Shown: positions 1 through 8,260, counted from the stretch's first letter. The stretch: 64,000 nt of DNA from an uncultured Clostridia bacterium (GCA_947628755.1 CANRBC010000006.1:1-64000), one strand, 5' to 3'. The notes: generated by a model not told the origin, from the letters alone. Translations and numbers: made by a program.

Positions 1-104
1 TTCCCATACTAAAATCCCCTTAATGTAGTTTGGAATTTTTGTTATTTCCATTGTCTACTTTAAGGGGATTATATCAAGTCATAACGCGACAGCTCTTTTA
101 TTTA

Positions 105-1475
105 TCAGCCCTTATCTACCTTTTTTCTCCAACCCTCTTTATTTTCCTGTCTGTTTCTTGCAATAGCAAGGCTGTCCTCCGGCACATTCTTTGTAATGGT
201 AGAGCCTGCGGCGGTATAAGCTCTGTCGCCTACCTCTACGGGAGCTACAAGATTGGTATTGCAGCCTATGAACACGCCGTCGCCTATCTTGCATCTGTTC
301 TTTACCTTGCCGTCGTAGTTTACCGTAACAGTACCGCAGCCGAAGTTTACGCACTTGCCTACATCGGAATCTCCCACATAAGTAAGGTGACTTACCTTAG
401 TGCCGTCGTCTATGTTGGAATTCTTTATCTCGACAAAGTCGCCTATTCTCACGTGTTCGCCTATATTGCTGTTAGGTCTGAGATATGCAAATGGACCTAC
501 GGTTGTAAAGCTCTTTATATTTGAATCTATAAGCACGCTCATCTGTATAGTAACACAGTCGTCTATACGGGAAGAGGTTATCCTTGAGTTAGGTCCTATT
601 ATGCAGCTCTTGCCTATAACGGTCTTTCCCTCAAGCATACAGCCTGGATATATAATAGTATCCCTGTCTATTTTAACATCCTTGCCTATATATGTATTGG
701 CAGGGTCGGTTATTGTAACGCCGTTTAAAATATGCTCGGTATTTATTCTTTCCTTCATAACGGCAGACGCCTGTGCCAAATGCAGCTTGGAATTTACTCC
801 CATAAATTCCTTTTCGTCCTTGGCAACCATTATACCTGCCTTGCCGCCGTTGTTCTTTATTATCTCAAGGGTATCTGTAAGATAGTATTCGCCCTGAGAA
901 TTGTTGTTGCCCAGCTTTGTGAAAGCATCGTTAAGAGCGTCGGCTTTGAAAATATAAACGCCTGTGTTTACCTCTTTTACAGCCTGCTCTTCGGCATTGG
1001 CGTCCTTCTGCTCCACAATTTTGCTAAAGGCATCGTTTTCTCTTATTATCCTGCCATAGCCGGTAGGGTCGTCAACTATCATAGAAACTACCGTTACATC
1101 ATTACCTTGGCTGCTGTGTATGCTGCACAGCTCCTTTATGGTATCGGCTGTAATAAGGGGAGTATCGCCGCAAAGAATAAGTATATTGCCTTCCTTTATG
1201 AAATCCCCTGCCTGCATTACGGCATGACCTGTGCCAAGCTGTTCTTTCTGAACGGCAAATGAAATATCCTCATACATATCCTTTATGGTATTCTTCACCA
1301 TAGCGGACTGATGTCCAACTACAACGCATATTTCATCAGCTCCTGCCTCGCGGGAAGCCTCTATAACATAGCCTACCATTGTTTTGTCCAGTACCCTGTG
1401 AAGCACCTTTGGTACTTCGGATTTCATTCTTGTGCCCTGACCGGCAGCAAGAATAACGACCTTTAAATTGTCCAT
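105..1475 (-). CDS. glmU: Bifunctional UDP-GlcNAc pyrophosphorylase / glucosamine-1-phosphate acetyltransferase GlmU
   Basis: GlmU acetylates glucosamine-1-phosphate and then uridylates it to UDP-GlcNAc, the cytoplasmic precursor of peptidoglycan. The 456-residue length matches the family. The N-terminal nucleotidyltransferase half begins with the signature LAAGQGTRMKS, followed by the K-VLH segment. From about residue 250 onward there are left-handed beta-helix hexapeptide repeats (IGKDVKIDRDTIIYPG, GEHVRIGDFVEIKNS) and the acetyltransferase region RPNSNIGEH...NYDGK. The start is supported by a GAGGTGG ribosome site. This is the only clear housekeeping gene at the left edge and so marks chromosome next to the mobile element. 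No oddity was seen. Confidence 0.97.
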   Translation of the reverse strand: MDNLKVVILAAGQGTRMKSEVPKVLHRVLDKTMVGYVIEASREAGADEICVVVGHQSAMVKNTIKDMYEDISFAVQKEQLGTGHAVMQAGDFIKEGNILILCGDTPLITADTIKELCSIHSSQGNDVTVVSMIVDDPTGYGRIIRENDAFSKIVEQKDANAEEQAVKEVNTGVYIFKADALNDAFTKLGNNNSQGEYYLTDTLEIIKNNGGKAGIMVAKDEKEFMGVNSKLHLAQASAVMKERINTEHILNGVTITDPANTYIGKDVKIDRDTIIYPGCMLEGKTVIGKSCIIGPNSRITSSRIDDCVTIQMSVLIDSNIKSFTTVGPFAYLRPNSNIGEHVRIGDFVEIKNSNIDDGTKVSHLTYVGDSDVGKCVNFGCGTVTVNYDGKVKNRCKIGDGVFIGCNTNLVAPVEVGDRAYTAAGSTITKNVPEDSLAIARNRQENKEGWRKKVDKG

Positions 1476-1512
1476 ATTTCCACCTCTGTTTTTTTATTTC
1501 TCAGCTAAGTCA

Positions 1513-1541
1513 ATAATACCTCAAAACCGCCGAAATTGCAA
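1513..1541 (-). promoter_or_regulatory. Sigma-70-type promoter of glmU
   Basis: On the minus strand a TTGCAA -35 box and a TATTAT -10 box are separated by exactly 17 bp. They lie about 40 bp upstream of the glmU start, between it and the terminator of the recombinase gene. Confidence 0.6.
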
Positions 1542-1554
1542 CATATTTAATTAC

Positions 1555-1600
1555 AAAAAAGTGCCGCCGCAAAAAATTATATCTTTTGCAACGGCACTTT
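1555..1600 (-). terminator. Intrinsic terminator after the serine recombinase
   Basis: AAAGTGCCG pairs with CGGCACTTT, with a second inner pairing GCAAAA/TTTTGC. On the minus strand a T-run follows. It separates the ICE recombinase transcript from the glmU promoter. Confidence 0.75.
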
Positions 1601-1633
1601 ACTATCGATTATTCAAAACAAACGCTTCAGAAA

Positions 1634-3325
1634 TTACTCCTGATTAGCCATCTTCTTTTCCTGCTCCTCGATCATTTTCTTAAACGTGTTAACGTGACGT
1701 AACACGTTATTTTCCTTGCTTTCAGGGCATATTTGACAAATCGACTTCTGATTTGTCCTTAAAATGACAGAAATCTCAGTTTCCCTGTCCGATACATATT
1801 GTACATAAATTCTGTCAATCATTTTGTCTACAGAAACCCTTGTCAGTTCAAGATCGCCGTTTATAAGATATTCCTTTATGGTATCTCTTATTGTCATAAG
1901 ATTTTTTGTATCTATACCTGAATTATCCTGTCGGCTGATATATTCTCTTTTTTTACTTTCAAGTTCTCTTATTTCATCGTTGAAGCGTTCATTTCTGACA
2001 GCAAACTCGGAATTACTTATATCGCCTTCAAGACTAAGCTCCAACAGCTTATCCTTCTTTGAGTTTATTTTCTCGATGCTCTTGTCAATTTCTTCAATTC
2101 TGAGGCTGTAGTCCTCACTTCTGAAGCTTTCCTTGTAACACTTCATATATATATCAATGAGCTCATCAAAGTTATTATAAGCACTCATAAGCAGGGATTT
2201 GACAATTTCTATGAGTTCTTTTTCCCTGAGATATATGGATTTACAGCTTTGACTGCCGTATTTCAGCTTGTGGCTGCACACCCAAGATGCATTATCCTCG
2301 CCTTTTCGGTTTTTTCTGGCTTTCAGATAGTAGGGAACATTATGCTCGGCGCAAAAAATCTTTCCCGTAAACAAGTTATCCGCTTTGTAAGTGCATTTCC
2401 TTGACTTGATGTTTTCGCTGACTCTCCTGAAATAGAAATTAGCTGTATTCCAAGTTTCCTCATCTATAATTGCAGGCACCGTATCGCCGTCATTGTCTTT
2501 CCACATTACCCAGTCCTCCTCATCAAGAAATTTCTGAGTTTTGTTGAACATATCAATGATCTTGACCTTGTTGCCTACATAATAGCCTTTATATTTGGGA
2601 TTTGTTATTATATGACCTATAACACCTCTGTTTATCTTTCCGCCGTTGTAGTTTCTGTAACCTTTTTCCCACAACAGTTTTTCAAGTTTAGGTGTAGAAT
2701 ATTCGCCTGTGGCATAAAGCTCAAATATCATTTTTACCATTTCGGCTTCTTTTTCATTTACCACAAGTTTTCCCTTATTCTTTTCATAGCCGTATATACG
2801 GGAGTTTCCCATGACCACACCGTTTTTGATTGCCTGCTTGTGTCCGAATTTAACTCGGCTTGACAATTTTCTGACTTCATCCTGAGCAACGCCTGCCATA
2901 ATTGTAAGTCTGAATTCGCTGTCCTCGTCAAGAGTATTTATATTGTCATTCTGAAAAAAGACACCGACACCTTTTGTCAACAGCAATCTTGTATATTGAA
3001 TACTGTCCAAAGTATTTCTTGCAAAACGGGAAATTTCTTTTGTTATGATAAAGTCAAATTCGTTGTTACAGGCATCCTCTATCATTCTATGGAAATTTTC
3101 CCTGTTCTTTGTGGTAATTGCAGATATGCCTTCGTCAATGTATCCTCTTACCAAAGTCCAGTTTATATTGTTATTGATGTAGTTTTCATAATATATCTGC
3201 TGATTTTTAAGTGAGTTAAGCTGCTCATCTTTTTCGGTAGAAACTCTCGCATAATAGGCGACCCTTAAAGGCAGCTCATTAATTGATTGGTACTTTATAA
3301 GTTCTCTTGCTTTCAGAATATCCAT
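1634..3325 (-). CDS. Large serine site-specific recombinase (ICE integrase)
   Basis: Large serine recombinases integrate and excise Tn1549/Tn4451-like elements. The resolvase catalytic domain is at the N-terminus, with the nucleophile Ser in YARVSTEKDE (about residue 29) and the conserved KEISRFARN motif. A recombinase domain follows (GYRNYNGGKINRGVIGHII). A zinc-ribbon-like segment with Cys pairs (CAEH, CSHKLKYGSQSC) and a C-terminal coiled coil complete the protein. I chose the internal ATG (MDILKAR) because AAGGAG sits just before it; the ORF-track start 24 codons upstream has no such site. It is the last gene on the left side of the element and is transcribed outward to glmU, the usual place for an integrase. 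Attachment sites could not be defined. Confidence 0.92.
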   Translation of the reverse strand: MDILKARELIKYQSINELPLRVAYYARVSTEKDEQLNSLKNQQIYYENYINNNINWTLVRGYIDEGISAITTKNRENFHRMIEDACNNEFDFIITKEISRFARNTLDSIQYTRLLLTKGVGVFFQNDNINTLDEDSEFRLTIMAGVAQDEVRKLSSRVKFGHKQAIKNGVVMGNSRIYGYEKNKGKLVVNEKEAEMVKMIFELYATGEYSTPKLEKLLWEKGYRNYNGGKINRGVIGHIITNPKYKGYYVGNKVKIIDMFNKTQKFLDEEDWVMWKDNDGDTVPAIIDEETWNTANFYFRRVSENIKSRKCTYKADNLFTGKIFCAEHNVPYYLKARKNRKGEDNASWVCSHKLKYGSQSCKSIYLREKELIEIVKSLLMSAYNNFDELIDIYMKCYKESFRSEDYSLRIEEIDKSIEKINSKKDKLLELSLEGDISNSEFAVRNERFNDEIRELESKKREYISRQDNSGIDTKNLMTIRDTIKEYLINGDLELTRVSVDKMIDRIYVQYVSDRETEISVILRTNQKSICQICPESKENNVLRHVNTFKKMIEEQEKKMANQE

Positions 3326-3420
3326 TGTAACTCCTTTCTCCGATATTCTGATTATATACCTATTGGCTTTGTTTATTCTTACATAACAAGTATACATCAG
3401 ACAGGCATTAAATTCAATAT

Positions 3421-3573
3421 TTATTTGTTGAAGTGTTGTCCAATTTTTTTGGCAACATTTAACTTCGTATTTTCATCAATAATACCATCTCTGAATAAGC
3501 TGTTGTTCAGAGCAATTAATGCCGAATATTGTAAAAGCTCTTTTGTGTTTGTCGTCATAGCTTCATTGTCCAT
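3421..3573 (-). CDS. Small 50-residue protein upstream of the recombinase
   Basis: This ORF is too short for the supplied track but is well supported. It has an ATG preceded by GGAGG at ideal spacing and 50 codons ending in TAA, and it lies about 95 bp upstream of the recombinase start on the same strand. The product begins MDNEAMTTNTKELLQYSALI and ends AKKIGQHFNK. It is mostly helical by composition, has no signal or membrane segment, and contains FRDGIIDENTK, which loosely recalls short SHOCT-type peptides. I do not recognise the family. The position suggests a recombination accessory factor (excisionase) or regulator, but that is inference only. Confidence 0.6.
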   Translation of the reverse strand: MDNEAMTTNTKELLQYSALIALNNSLFRDGIIDENTKLNVAKKIGQHFNK

Positions 3574-4036
3574 ATACTAACCTCCGATCGGCTTTGGTAA
3601 ATACATTTTTCCCACTTAAAAAAACATTATTCAATATATAACATTGCTGTATTTTTTTGGAAACAAAGAAATACCGGACGGTTTGGTAAGACCTCATAAG
3701 CATTTCAGCTTTCTCCCCTTCGTTATGGACAGAGTAGGTGGGCTACAAGTATCATTATGCGCATCTGCATATCATCGCCTATGGACTTTTACCACAGTCC
3801 ATTTTATTACAGTATATTTTACTGCTCGTACCTTTATGGGAAATAAAAAATTTCAACATTTACAATTTCCTAATGCTGCAATTAACCTTTACACATTTAT
3901 ATTTTCGTTGATAAACTATGCACAACAATAAGAAACAGGTAGTCTTGGCATATCTGTTAAACGGCTCATACAGACCTTATGTATCCGACATTTCACAATA
4001 TTCAGTTTTCAAAGTACAGTTGTTCATAATCTCTAA
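3574..4036. other. Intergenic stretch without a convincing gene
   Basis: There are about 460 bp between the small ORF and the HTH gene terminator. The plus-strand ORF at 3644-3931 has no ribosome site and no recognisable content. The middle (3690-3850) is less AT-rich than its surroundings and could be a relic or a structured RNA, but no defined fold was identified. Confidence 0.4.
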
Positions 4037-4073
4037 AAGCACACAATGTCCATAGGAGTGATTGTGTGCTTTA
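4037..4073 (-). terminator. Terminator after the HTH gene
   Basis: A perfect 12-bp stem (AAAGCACACAAT / ATTGTGTGCTTT) with a 13-nt loop lies 16 bp past the stop codon of the HTH protein gene. Confidence 0.7.
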
Positions 4074-4088
4074 CAAAAACCAAGAACA

Positions 4089-4313
4089 TTATAACCTGAA
4101 TTTACTTAAAGATAAGACGACCTTAGTGGTCAAATACTGCATTTTATCTTCATCAAACACATATCTACCATTTGAATATCCCTCATACTTACAGCAGTAG
4201 CTTTTTATGTAATTATGGTATCGTTTCAGTATGGCAGCTATTGCATCCTCATCGCCCTTGACTGCTTTCTCGATAGTTTCTCTTTTCAAAAGTTTATATT
4301 CACCCGTTTGCAT
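4089..4313 (-). CDS. Helix-turn-helix protein of conjugative elements (Tn916 Orf8-like)
   Basis: A 74-residue cytoplasmic protein with the layout of small HTH_16-type proteins that accompany a sigma-like factor in Tn916-family elements: KAVKGDEDAIAAILKRYHNYI followed by a short C-terminal part. GGAGG precedes the ATG by 9 nt. It overlaps the end of the upstream sigma-like gene by 14 nt, so the two are translationally coupled. Its probable role is regulation of excision or transfer together with that factor. The C-terminus (TTKVVLSLSKFRL) looks slightly short compared with relatives. Confidence 0.7.
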   Translation of the reverse strand: MQTGEYKLLKRETIEKAVKGDEDAIAAILKRYHNYIKSYCCKYEGYSNGRYVFDEDKMQYLTTKVVLSLSKFRL

Positions 4314-4722
4314 TATACTTTACCTCCATAGTACCTCTGATAAAATTCAATGCTCTGCACCTATACCTATTTACTTTTCTTCTATTTATTCTTAATTCAC
4401 CGGCTATTTCATTATCTGTCATTTTTGCAAAATAATATAAAAGTATAATGTTCCTTGATAACTCTGACAAAATTTCCAAAGCATTTATTATTTCTTCTCC
4501 TCTTACAGTAAAAGTCATATCATTTACTGAAAATTCCTTTTCTATAAAGAACGAAATTCCAACAGAATTAATTTCCACCAGTTCATTTGAGAATATTACA
4601 TTTTTATGCCAACTTCTTTTTTCCATACGCTCATAACTTCTTGCACCGTTTTTAACTATTCTTTTTAAGAACAAATCAAACCTCCTTTCAAGCGGCAATC
4701 CTTTGTCATCTGATTGTTTCAT
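4300..4722 (-). CDS. Sigma-70 region-4-like regulator (Tn916 Orf7-like)
   Basis: The C-terminal half carries a sigma-70 region 4 type HTH: LSELSRNIILLYYFAKMTDN, then EIAGELRINRRKVNRYRCRA. This is the pattern of the small sigma-like proteins paired with an Orf8-type HTH protein in Tn916/CTn elements, where they govern the recombination and transfer genes. I placed the start at MKQSDDKG (140 residues) because GAGGTG lies 8 nt before it; the longer ORF-track start lacks a ribosome site and has a basic, low-complexity leader. It is coupled to the downstream HTH gene by a 14-nt overlap and diverges from the mobilisation genes. Confidence 0.75.
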   Translation of the reverse strand: MKQSDDKGLPLERRFDLFLKRIVKNGARSYERMEKRSWHKNVIFSNELVEINSVGISFFIEKEFSVNDMTFTVRGEEIINALEILSELSRNIILLYYFAKMTDNEIAGELRINRRKVNRYRCRALNFIRGTMEVKYNANG

Positions 4723-4984
4723 AAAACAGCACCTCATTTTACATTTTAGATTTCTATTTTTTATTTTCTTGTTTAATAAGACGCTTATTTTTAAAATTTT
4801 GGACATTTTTATCGTAAAGTTTTTTGTTTTTTATAATCTTTGTTAAAAATAGCCAGTAAAATCGGAGAGCTTACAATAAAATGTATTAAAATTGCCTATG
4901 TTCAATTTGTTGACAAAGTTCTTAAAATTTTGTATTTTTTTAATATAGCAAGTTGTTTGTAATCTCTATCTCAAATTTTCAAAA

Positions 4985-5165
4985 AAGCTAATATGCAAGC
5001 ATAGCAAGTGGGCTCCCACTTTGCAAATTCTGAAAATCCGTTTTTACCGATTTTCATAAATTTACAAAGCGAAATTCACTTACGCTTGTCAGGGAAAATC
5101 CCTGAAACCCTCTTTGGGGAAATCCCCAATCCCCTTGTGTTTGCTTCGCAAAATCTAAAGCCTAC
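4985..5165 (+). other. Probable origin of transfer (oriT) region
   Basis: The 180 bp upstream of mobC hold three close inverted repeats: GCAAGTGGG/CCCACTTTGC (one bulged base), CAGGGA-AAA-TCCCTG, and TTGGGGA-AA-TCCCCAA. GC-rich hairpins next to a MobC/MOB-P relaxase pair, with an ACTTTGC-type motif, are the normal form of oriT in these elements. The exact nick site is not determined. The ORF-track entry at 5008-5205 overlaps this region and is judged non-coding. Confidence 0.6.
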
Positions 5166-5179
5166 AGAAAGGAAAAAAT

Positions 5180-5530
5180 ATGGAAAAGAGAATACGAAAC
5201 AATAGATTACAACTTCGCCTTTCCTACGAAGAAAAGGAATACGCAGCAAAAAAATTACAGGAAACTAATATACGCAGCTACTCCGATTTGTTTATGAGAG
5301 CAATAACAAACTCCAAAATTATTGTTATAGATACAATACCTATTCTCGCTCTTTCTGAGCAGATTTCTAAAATCGGCAACAACATAAATCAAATTGCAAG
5401 AGTAGCTAATACAACAAGTAACATTTATGAAAATGATGTTAAAGAATTGCAGGAACATATAAAGAATATTCAAAATCTAATAAACAAAGTCTTTATTACT
5501 GTATCAAATCAGCAAAGAGGTGATCAGTAA
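5180..5530 (+). CDS. mobC: MobC-type mobilisation accessory protein
   Basis: A 116-residue protein with an N-terminal ribbon-helix-helix type segment (RNNRLQLRLSYEEKEYAAKK) followed by the MobC signature region LSEQISKIGNNINQIARVAN. MobC proteins bind oriT and help the relaxase melt and nick the DNA. AGGAAA precedes the ATG. The stop codon is directly followed by the TTG start of the relaxase, so the two genes are coupled. Confidence 0.88.
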   Translation: MEKRIRNNRLQLRLSYEEKEYAAKKLQETNIRSYSDLFMRAITNSKIIVIDTIPILALSEQISKIGNNINQIARVANTTSNIYENDVKELQEHIKNIQNLINKVFITVSNQQRGDQ

Positions 5531-7120
5531 TTGGCATATATAAAAATAGTACCGATAAAAGGCGAATATCATTTACAGCGGGCACTTGCATATATTCTAA
5601 ATCCTGATAAAACTGAAAAACTCAAACTTGCTTCTTCTTATATGTGCAGCACAGAAAATGCTTATTATGAATTTGAGGAAATTCGCAATAAAGCTATTAA
5701 GAAAGGAAACAATCTCGCTCATCAGTTGTATCAATCTTTTTCTCCCGAAGATAAAATAACTCCGCAAAAAGCAATGGAAATAGGGAAGAAAATAATGGCA
5801 GAGATTTATCCTAATTATCAATATGTAATCGCAACACATACCGATAAAGAACATATTCATAACCATATAATCATCAATTCTGTAAATTTCGTTGATTTCA
5901 AAAAGCTGCACAGCAACAGTAAGAGCTTGCAAAATATCCGAGAACGAAGCGATGAATTATGTAAAAAATATGGTTTATCTGTTATAGAACCTCAACAAAA
6001 ACATTACAGAGAACAACTTAAATCCGACATCGATACTGTAGTAAAAACGGTTAATAACTTTGATGAATTTTTGTCCCGTATGCAGGAACTGGGATACGAA
6101 ATAAAGCTAGGCAAACATATAGTGTTTAAGCCAAAATCAGGGAAACAATTTCTAAGGACCAAGTCATTAGGCAGCGCCTATACAGAATACAGTATCAAGG
6201 ATAAAATTATAAATAATGCTGACATAAAAAATAAAAAAACTACTGTCTATAATGACAAAACCATAAAAAGGACAAAGAGAAAAAAACTGAAAGCAGATAT
6301 AGATGAAGCCTTAAAAATCTGCAAAACATTTGATGAATTTATTCAATATATGAAAAATAACAATTATCAAATTAAACAAGGGAATAATCTAGCTTTTCTT
6401 CCTGTTGACGGAGAAAGATTTCTAAGATCGGACTCTCTTGGCTATTCATATTCTGAAAATATGTTAAGGCTGCGTTTTGAAGACATAGAACAATACCATT
6501 CATTAATGGCAGAAAATGCAGGAAACAACGTAAATAAAATTATTAGTTCCGACAGAGCTTACAGAAACCGCTATATCGACAGCAAGAATATAAATATAAA
6601 GATACAGATGCTTAACTTTGTTGATAAAACAAACATAAAAAGCTACGCAGAATTACAGGAAAAAATATTAGAAATTCAAGCTCAAATTGATAAAGGCGAC
6701 AAAGAAGCTCGTCAGCTTAATATACAAATCTCTGAAAAGAGAAGTATAATAAATTCTATACAGACTTATTGGCAGTATAAGCCTGTTGCGGAACAATTAA
6801 GGTCTATAAAAGATACTGAAAGCAGAGAAAAATTCTCAGAAGAACACCGTAAGGAAATTTCTAGGTTTAAAGCCGCTATATGTATACTGAACGCATCAAA
6901 AGATATTGACGGAAATTTACCCAAAAAGTCAGCTCTATTATCTCAGATCAATGAACTGGAAAGACAAAGAATAAATGTCATAAATCAAAATAAGCAGCTA
7001 AAAAAAGACCTTACAAATTATCAAAATATTGAATTTAATATTATAAAATCCATAGATGTTGATAAAAACACATACCCTGCAAAGGAACAGTCCACAAATG
7101 CAATATCGAAAGATATTTAA
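5531..7120 (+). CDS. MobA/VirD2-family conjugative relaxase (MOB-P type)
   Basis: The relaxase nicks oriT, stays bound to the 5' end and pilots the strand to the coupling protein. The N-terminal domain carries the metal-binding three-His motif in HTDKEHIHNHIIIN, preceded by the ASSYMCSTENA segment where the catalytic Tyr is expected. The remainder (residues about 170-529) contains two related KADIDEAL...FDEFIQYMKNNNY / LKSDIDTVV...FDEFLSRMQELGY modules and a long coiled-coil tail. Translation starts at TTG, directly after the mobC stop, with GAGGTGATC as ribosome site. The gene ends in a strong terminator. Confidence 0.93.
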   Translation: MAYIKIVPIKGEYHLQRALAYILNPDKTEKLKLASSYMCSTENAYYEFEEIRNKAIKKGNNLAHQLYQSFSPEDKITPQKAMEIGKKIMAEIYPNYQYVIATHTDKEHIHNHIIINSVNFVDFKKLHSNSKSLQNIRERSDELCKKYGLSVIEPQQKHYREQLKSDIDTVVKTVNNFDEFLSRMQELGYEIKLGKHIVFKPKSGKQFLRTKSLGSAYTEYSIKDKIINNADIKNKKTTVYNDKTIKRTKRKKLKADIDEALKICKTFDEFIQYMKNNNYQIKQGNNLAFLPVDGERFLRSDSLGYSYSENMLRLRFEDIEQYHSLMAENAGNNVNKIISSDRAYRNRYIDSKNINIKIQMLNFVDKTNIKSYAELQEKILEIQAQIDKGDKEARQLNIQISEKRSIINSIQTYWQYKPVAEQLRSIKDTESREKFSEEHRKEISRFKAAICILNASKDIDGNLPKKSALLSQINELERQRINVINQNKQLKKDLTNYQNIEFNIIKSIDVDKNTYPAKEQSTNAISKDI

Positions 7121-7131
7121 TGTAAACACTC

Positions 7132-7182
7132 AAAAAAGCCAACTAAAACAGAGTATTCCTCTGCATTAGTTGGCTTTTTAAT
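7132..7182 (+). terminator. Intrinsic terminator after the relaxase
   Basis: AAAAAGCCAACTAA pairs with TTAGTTGGCTTTTT around an inner CAGAG/CTCTG pairing, with a T-tract at the 3' side. It closes the mobC-relaxase operon. Confidence 0.9.
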
Positions 7183-7254
7183 TATATTTGTAATTTTTAG
7201 AAATTTTGGTAATGTTTGTCATTTTTCCAAAAGTAAGATTATCGATTATACATG

Positions 7255-7392
7255 AAAAATCGAAAAGGTATACTTTTTCGAACAACTTTTTTTACACTTT
7301 TTTTTAAAAAAATATTGATTATTTTACATGATTTTGGTATAATTATAATAGAATTTTGAGTTTTTCTTAAAAATCGAAAAAGTATACTTTTT
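7255..7392 (+). promoter_or_regulatory. Promoter flanked by two AAAAAGTATACTTTTT-type palindromes
   Basis: A near-perfect sigma-70 promoter (TTGATT, 17 bp, TATAAT with an extended TGG) spans 7315-7343. Two copies of ATCGAAAA(G/A)GTATACTTTTT lie at 7255-7279 and 7371-7392. The second contains the perfect 16-bp palindrome AAAAAGTATACTTTTT; the first is a 20-bp near-palindrome ending in TCG. One site is upstream of the -35 box and the other in the transcribed leader, the geometry of paired repressor operators that can loop. Confidence 0.65.
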
Positions 7393-7405
7393 GGAGTGTT
7401 TGAAA

Positions 7406-7825
7406 ATGGTAACGCTAAAAGCTATAGATATTGATACGCTAACTAAAGATGATATTTGTGCTTGTTGCGGTAAGTTAATATTAGCAAAAATATTAATTGA
7501 GAACATTTTTATGAAAGACCATAAAAAACTTTGCAAAATTCATACAATAAGGCTGCAAAATAAAGATAAGTATATTTGTGATGCTTGTATAAAAGATTTA
7601 AAAGAGGATTTAGAGAATATAAAAGAGCCGGAAAGAGATACGACACAAGGGGCAATAAAACTTGCTGATATGAATTTATCGGGAAGGATCGTAAACAGCT
7701 TGGCTATGAAAAGAATATATACACTTGATGATTTAATGAAGCTGAGTTATTCAGAACTTCTCAATGTAAGAAGTCTTGGAAAAAAGAGTGTTGATGAAAT
7801 CTTCAAAAAAGTGTATAATAAATAA
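7406..7825 (+). CDS. Zinc-finger protein with RNA polymerase alpha-CTD-like domain
   Basis: A 139-residue cytoplasmic protein. Residues about 85-139 match the C-terminal domain of the RNA polymerase alpha subunit: ADMNLSGRIVNSLAMKRI, then LMKLSYSELLNVRSLGKKSV with the two helix-hairpin-helix elements. The N-terminal half has Cys pairs CACC and CDAC that could bind zinc. The alpha-CTD contacts UP-element DNA and activators, so this stand-alone copy may redirect transcription or bind DNA itself. The start is ATG (MVTLKA) behind GGAG rather than the TTG five codons upstream. It sits alone between the relaxase terminator and its own hairpin, under the palindromic sites described above. Confidence 0.7.
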   Translation: MVTLKAIDIDTLTKDDICACCGKLILAKILIENIFMKDHKKLCKIHTIRLQNKDKYICDACIKDLKEDLENIKEPERDTTQGAIKLADMNLSGRIVNSLAMKRIYTLDDLMKLSYSELLNVRSLGKKSVDEIFKKVYNK

Positions 7826-7855
7826 GGGCGACAAATCAATATGATTTGTCACCCT
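7826..7855 (+). terminator. Hairpin right after the alpha-CTD-like gene
   Basis: GACAAATCA pairs with TGATTTGTC, starting at the stop codon, with GGG/CCC nearby. There is no long T-run, so termination may be partial. Confidence 0.5.
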
Positions 7856-7865
7856 CAAATAATTC

Positions 7866-7899
7866 TTAATAATATGACAGTTGACTGTTATATTATTAA
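7866..7899. repeat. 34-bp near-perfect palindrome
   Basis: Two 16-bp arms (TTAATAATATGACAGT and ACTGTTATATTATTAA) around a TG centre differ by one mismatch. It has no T-tract and stands in a gene-free region, so it may be a protein-binding or recombination site rather than a terminator. Confidence 0.6.
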
Positions 7900-7906
7900 T
7901 ACTTTT

Positions 7907-7976
7907 AATACCTTTTTTATTTAGGAGTTTTACTTGCGAATATTGGAACTCCTATTTGGAAAAGGTATTTTTTTAT
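7907..7976. terminator. Nested stem-loop with T-tract (terminator or small RNA)
   Basis: An outer stem AATACCTTTT/AAAAGGTATT encloses an inner stem TAGGAGTT/AACTCCTA with a 17-nt loop, followed by seven T residues on the plus strand. It could be a plus-strand terminator or the 3' part of a small RNA. It also lies downstream of the minus-strand gene at 8018. Confidence 0.55.
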
Positions 7977-8017
7977 TAATAATCCAATGTATTTTATATT
8001 AAAATGTCTATTTTATA

Positions 8018-8251
8018 TTAAGGGCAAGGTGACCAATATGGTTCTGCCCACTCTCCTTTTGTAGCATTCCAAAGTCTCCTAAATTTTTGCCCTTCAGAGT
8101 TTTCATAATACTTATATATATAAACATCTTCTCTATTAATACTTGCATCATTTAAATATTCAGTATTAACATTGGCATAAGTGCATATATATCCATTGTA
8201 AGCACAGAAAAACACAAGTGCTAGAGTGCCAAATAATTTCATTTTTTTCAA
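8018..8251 (-). CDS. Small secreted protein after BlaR1
   Basis: A 77-residue product with a clear signal peptide (MKKMKLFGTLALVFFCAY...) and a short mature part ending KGEWAEPYWSPCP, rich in aromatic residues. The start is preceded by GAGGTGATAGG. It lies 9 bp after the M56 peptidase gene on the same strand and is presumably cotranscribed with blaI-blaR1. The core with W-N-A/T-K-G-x-W-x-x-P-Y-W resembles small secreted proteins sometimes found next to such regulators in Firmicutes, but no function is known to me. It could be the regulated output or the signal of the pair. Confidence 0.65.
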   Translation of the reverse strand: MKKMKLFGTLALVFFCAYNGYICTYANVNTEYLNDASINREDVYIYKYYENSEGQKFRRLWNATKGEWAEPYWSPCP

Positions 8252-8260
8252 CCTATCACC

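Noticed and set aside
30-524. Plus-strand ORF of 164 residues
   Set aside because: It is antisense to glmU, has no ribosome site and shows no recognisable sequence.
3644-3931. Plus-strand ORF of 95 residues in the gap after the integrase region
   Set aside because: No ribosome site, atypical composition and no family pattern; kept only as part of the described gap.
5008-5205. ORF of 65 residues before mobC
   Set aside because: It runs through the oriT-like hairpins and overlaps the mobC start in another frame.
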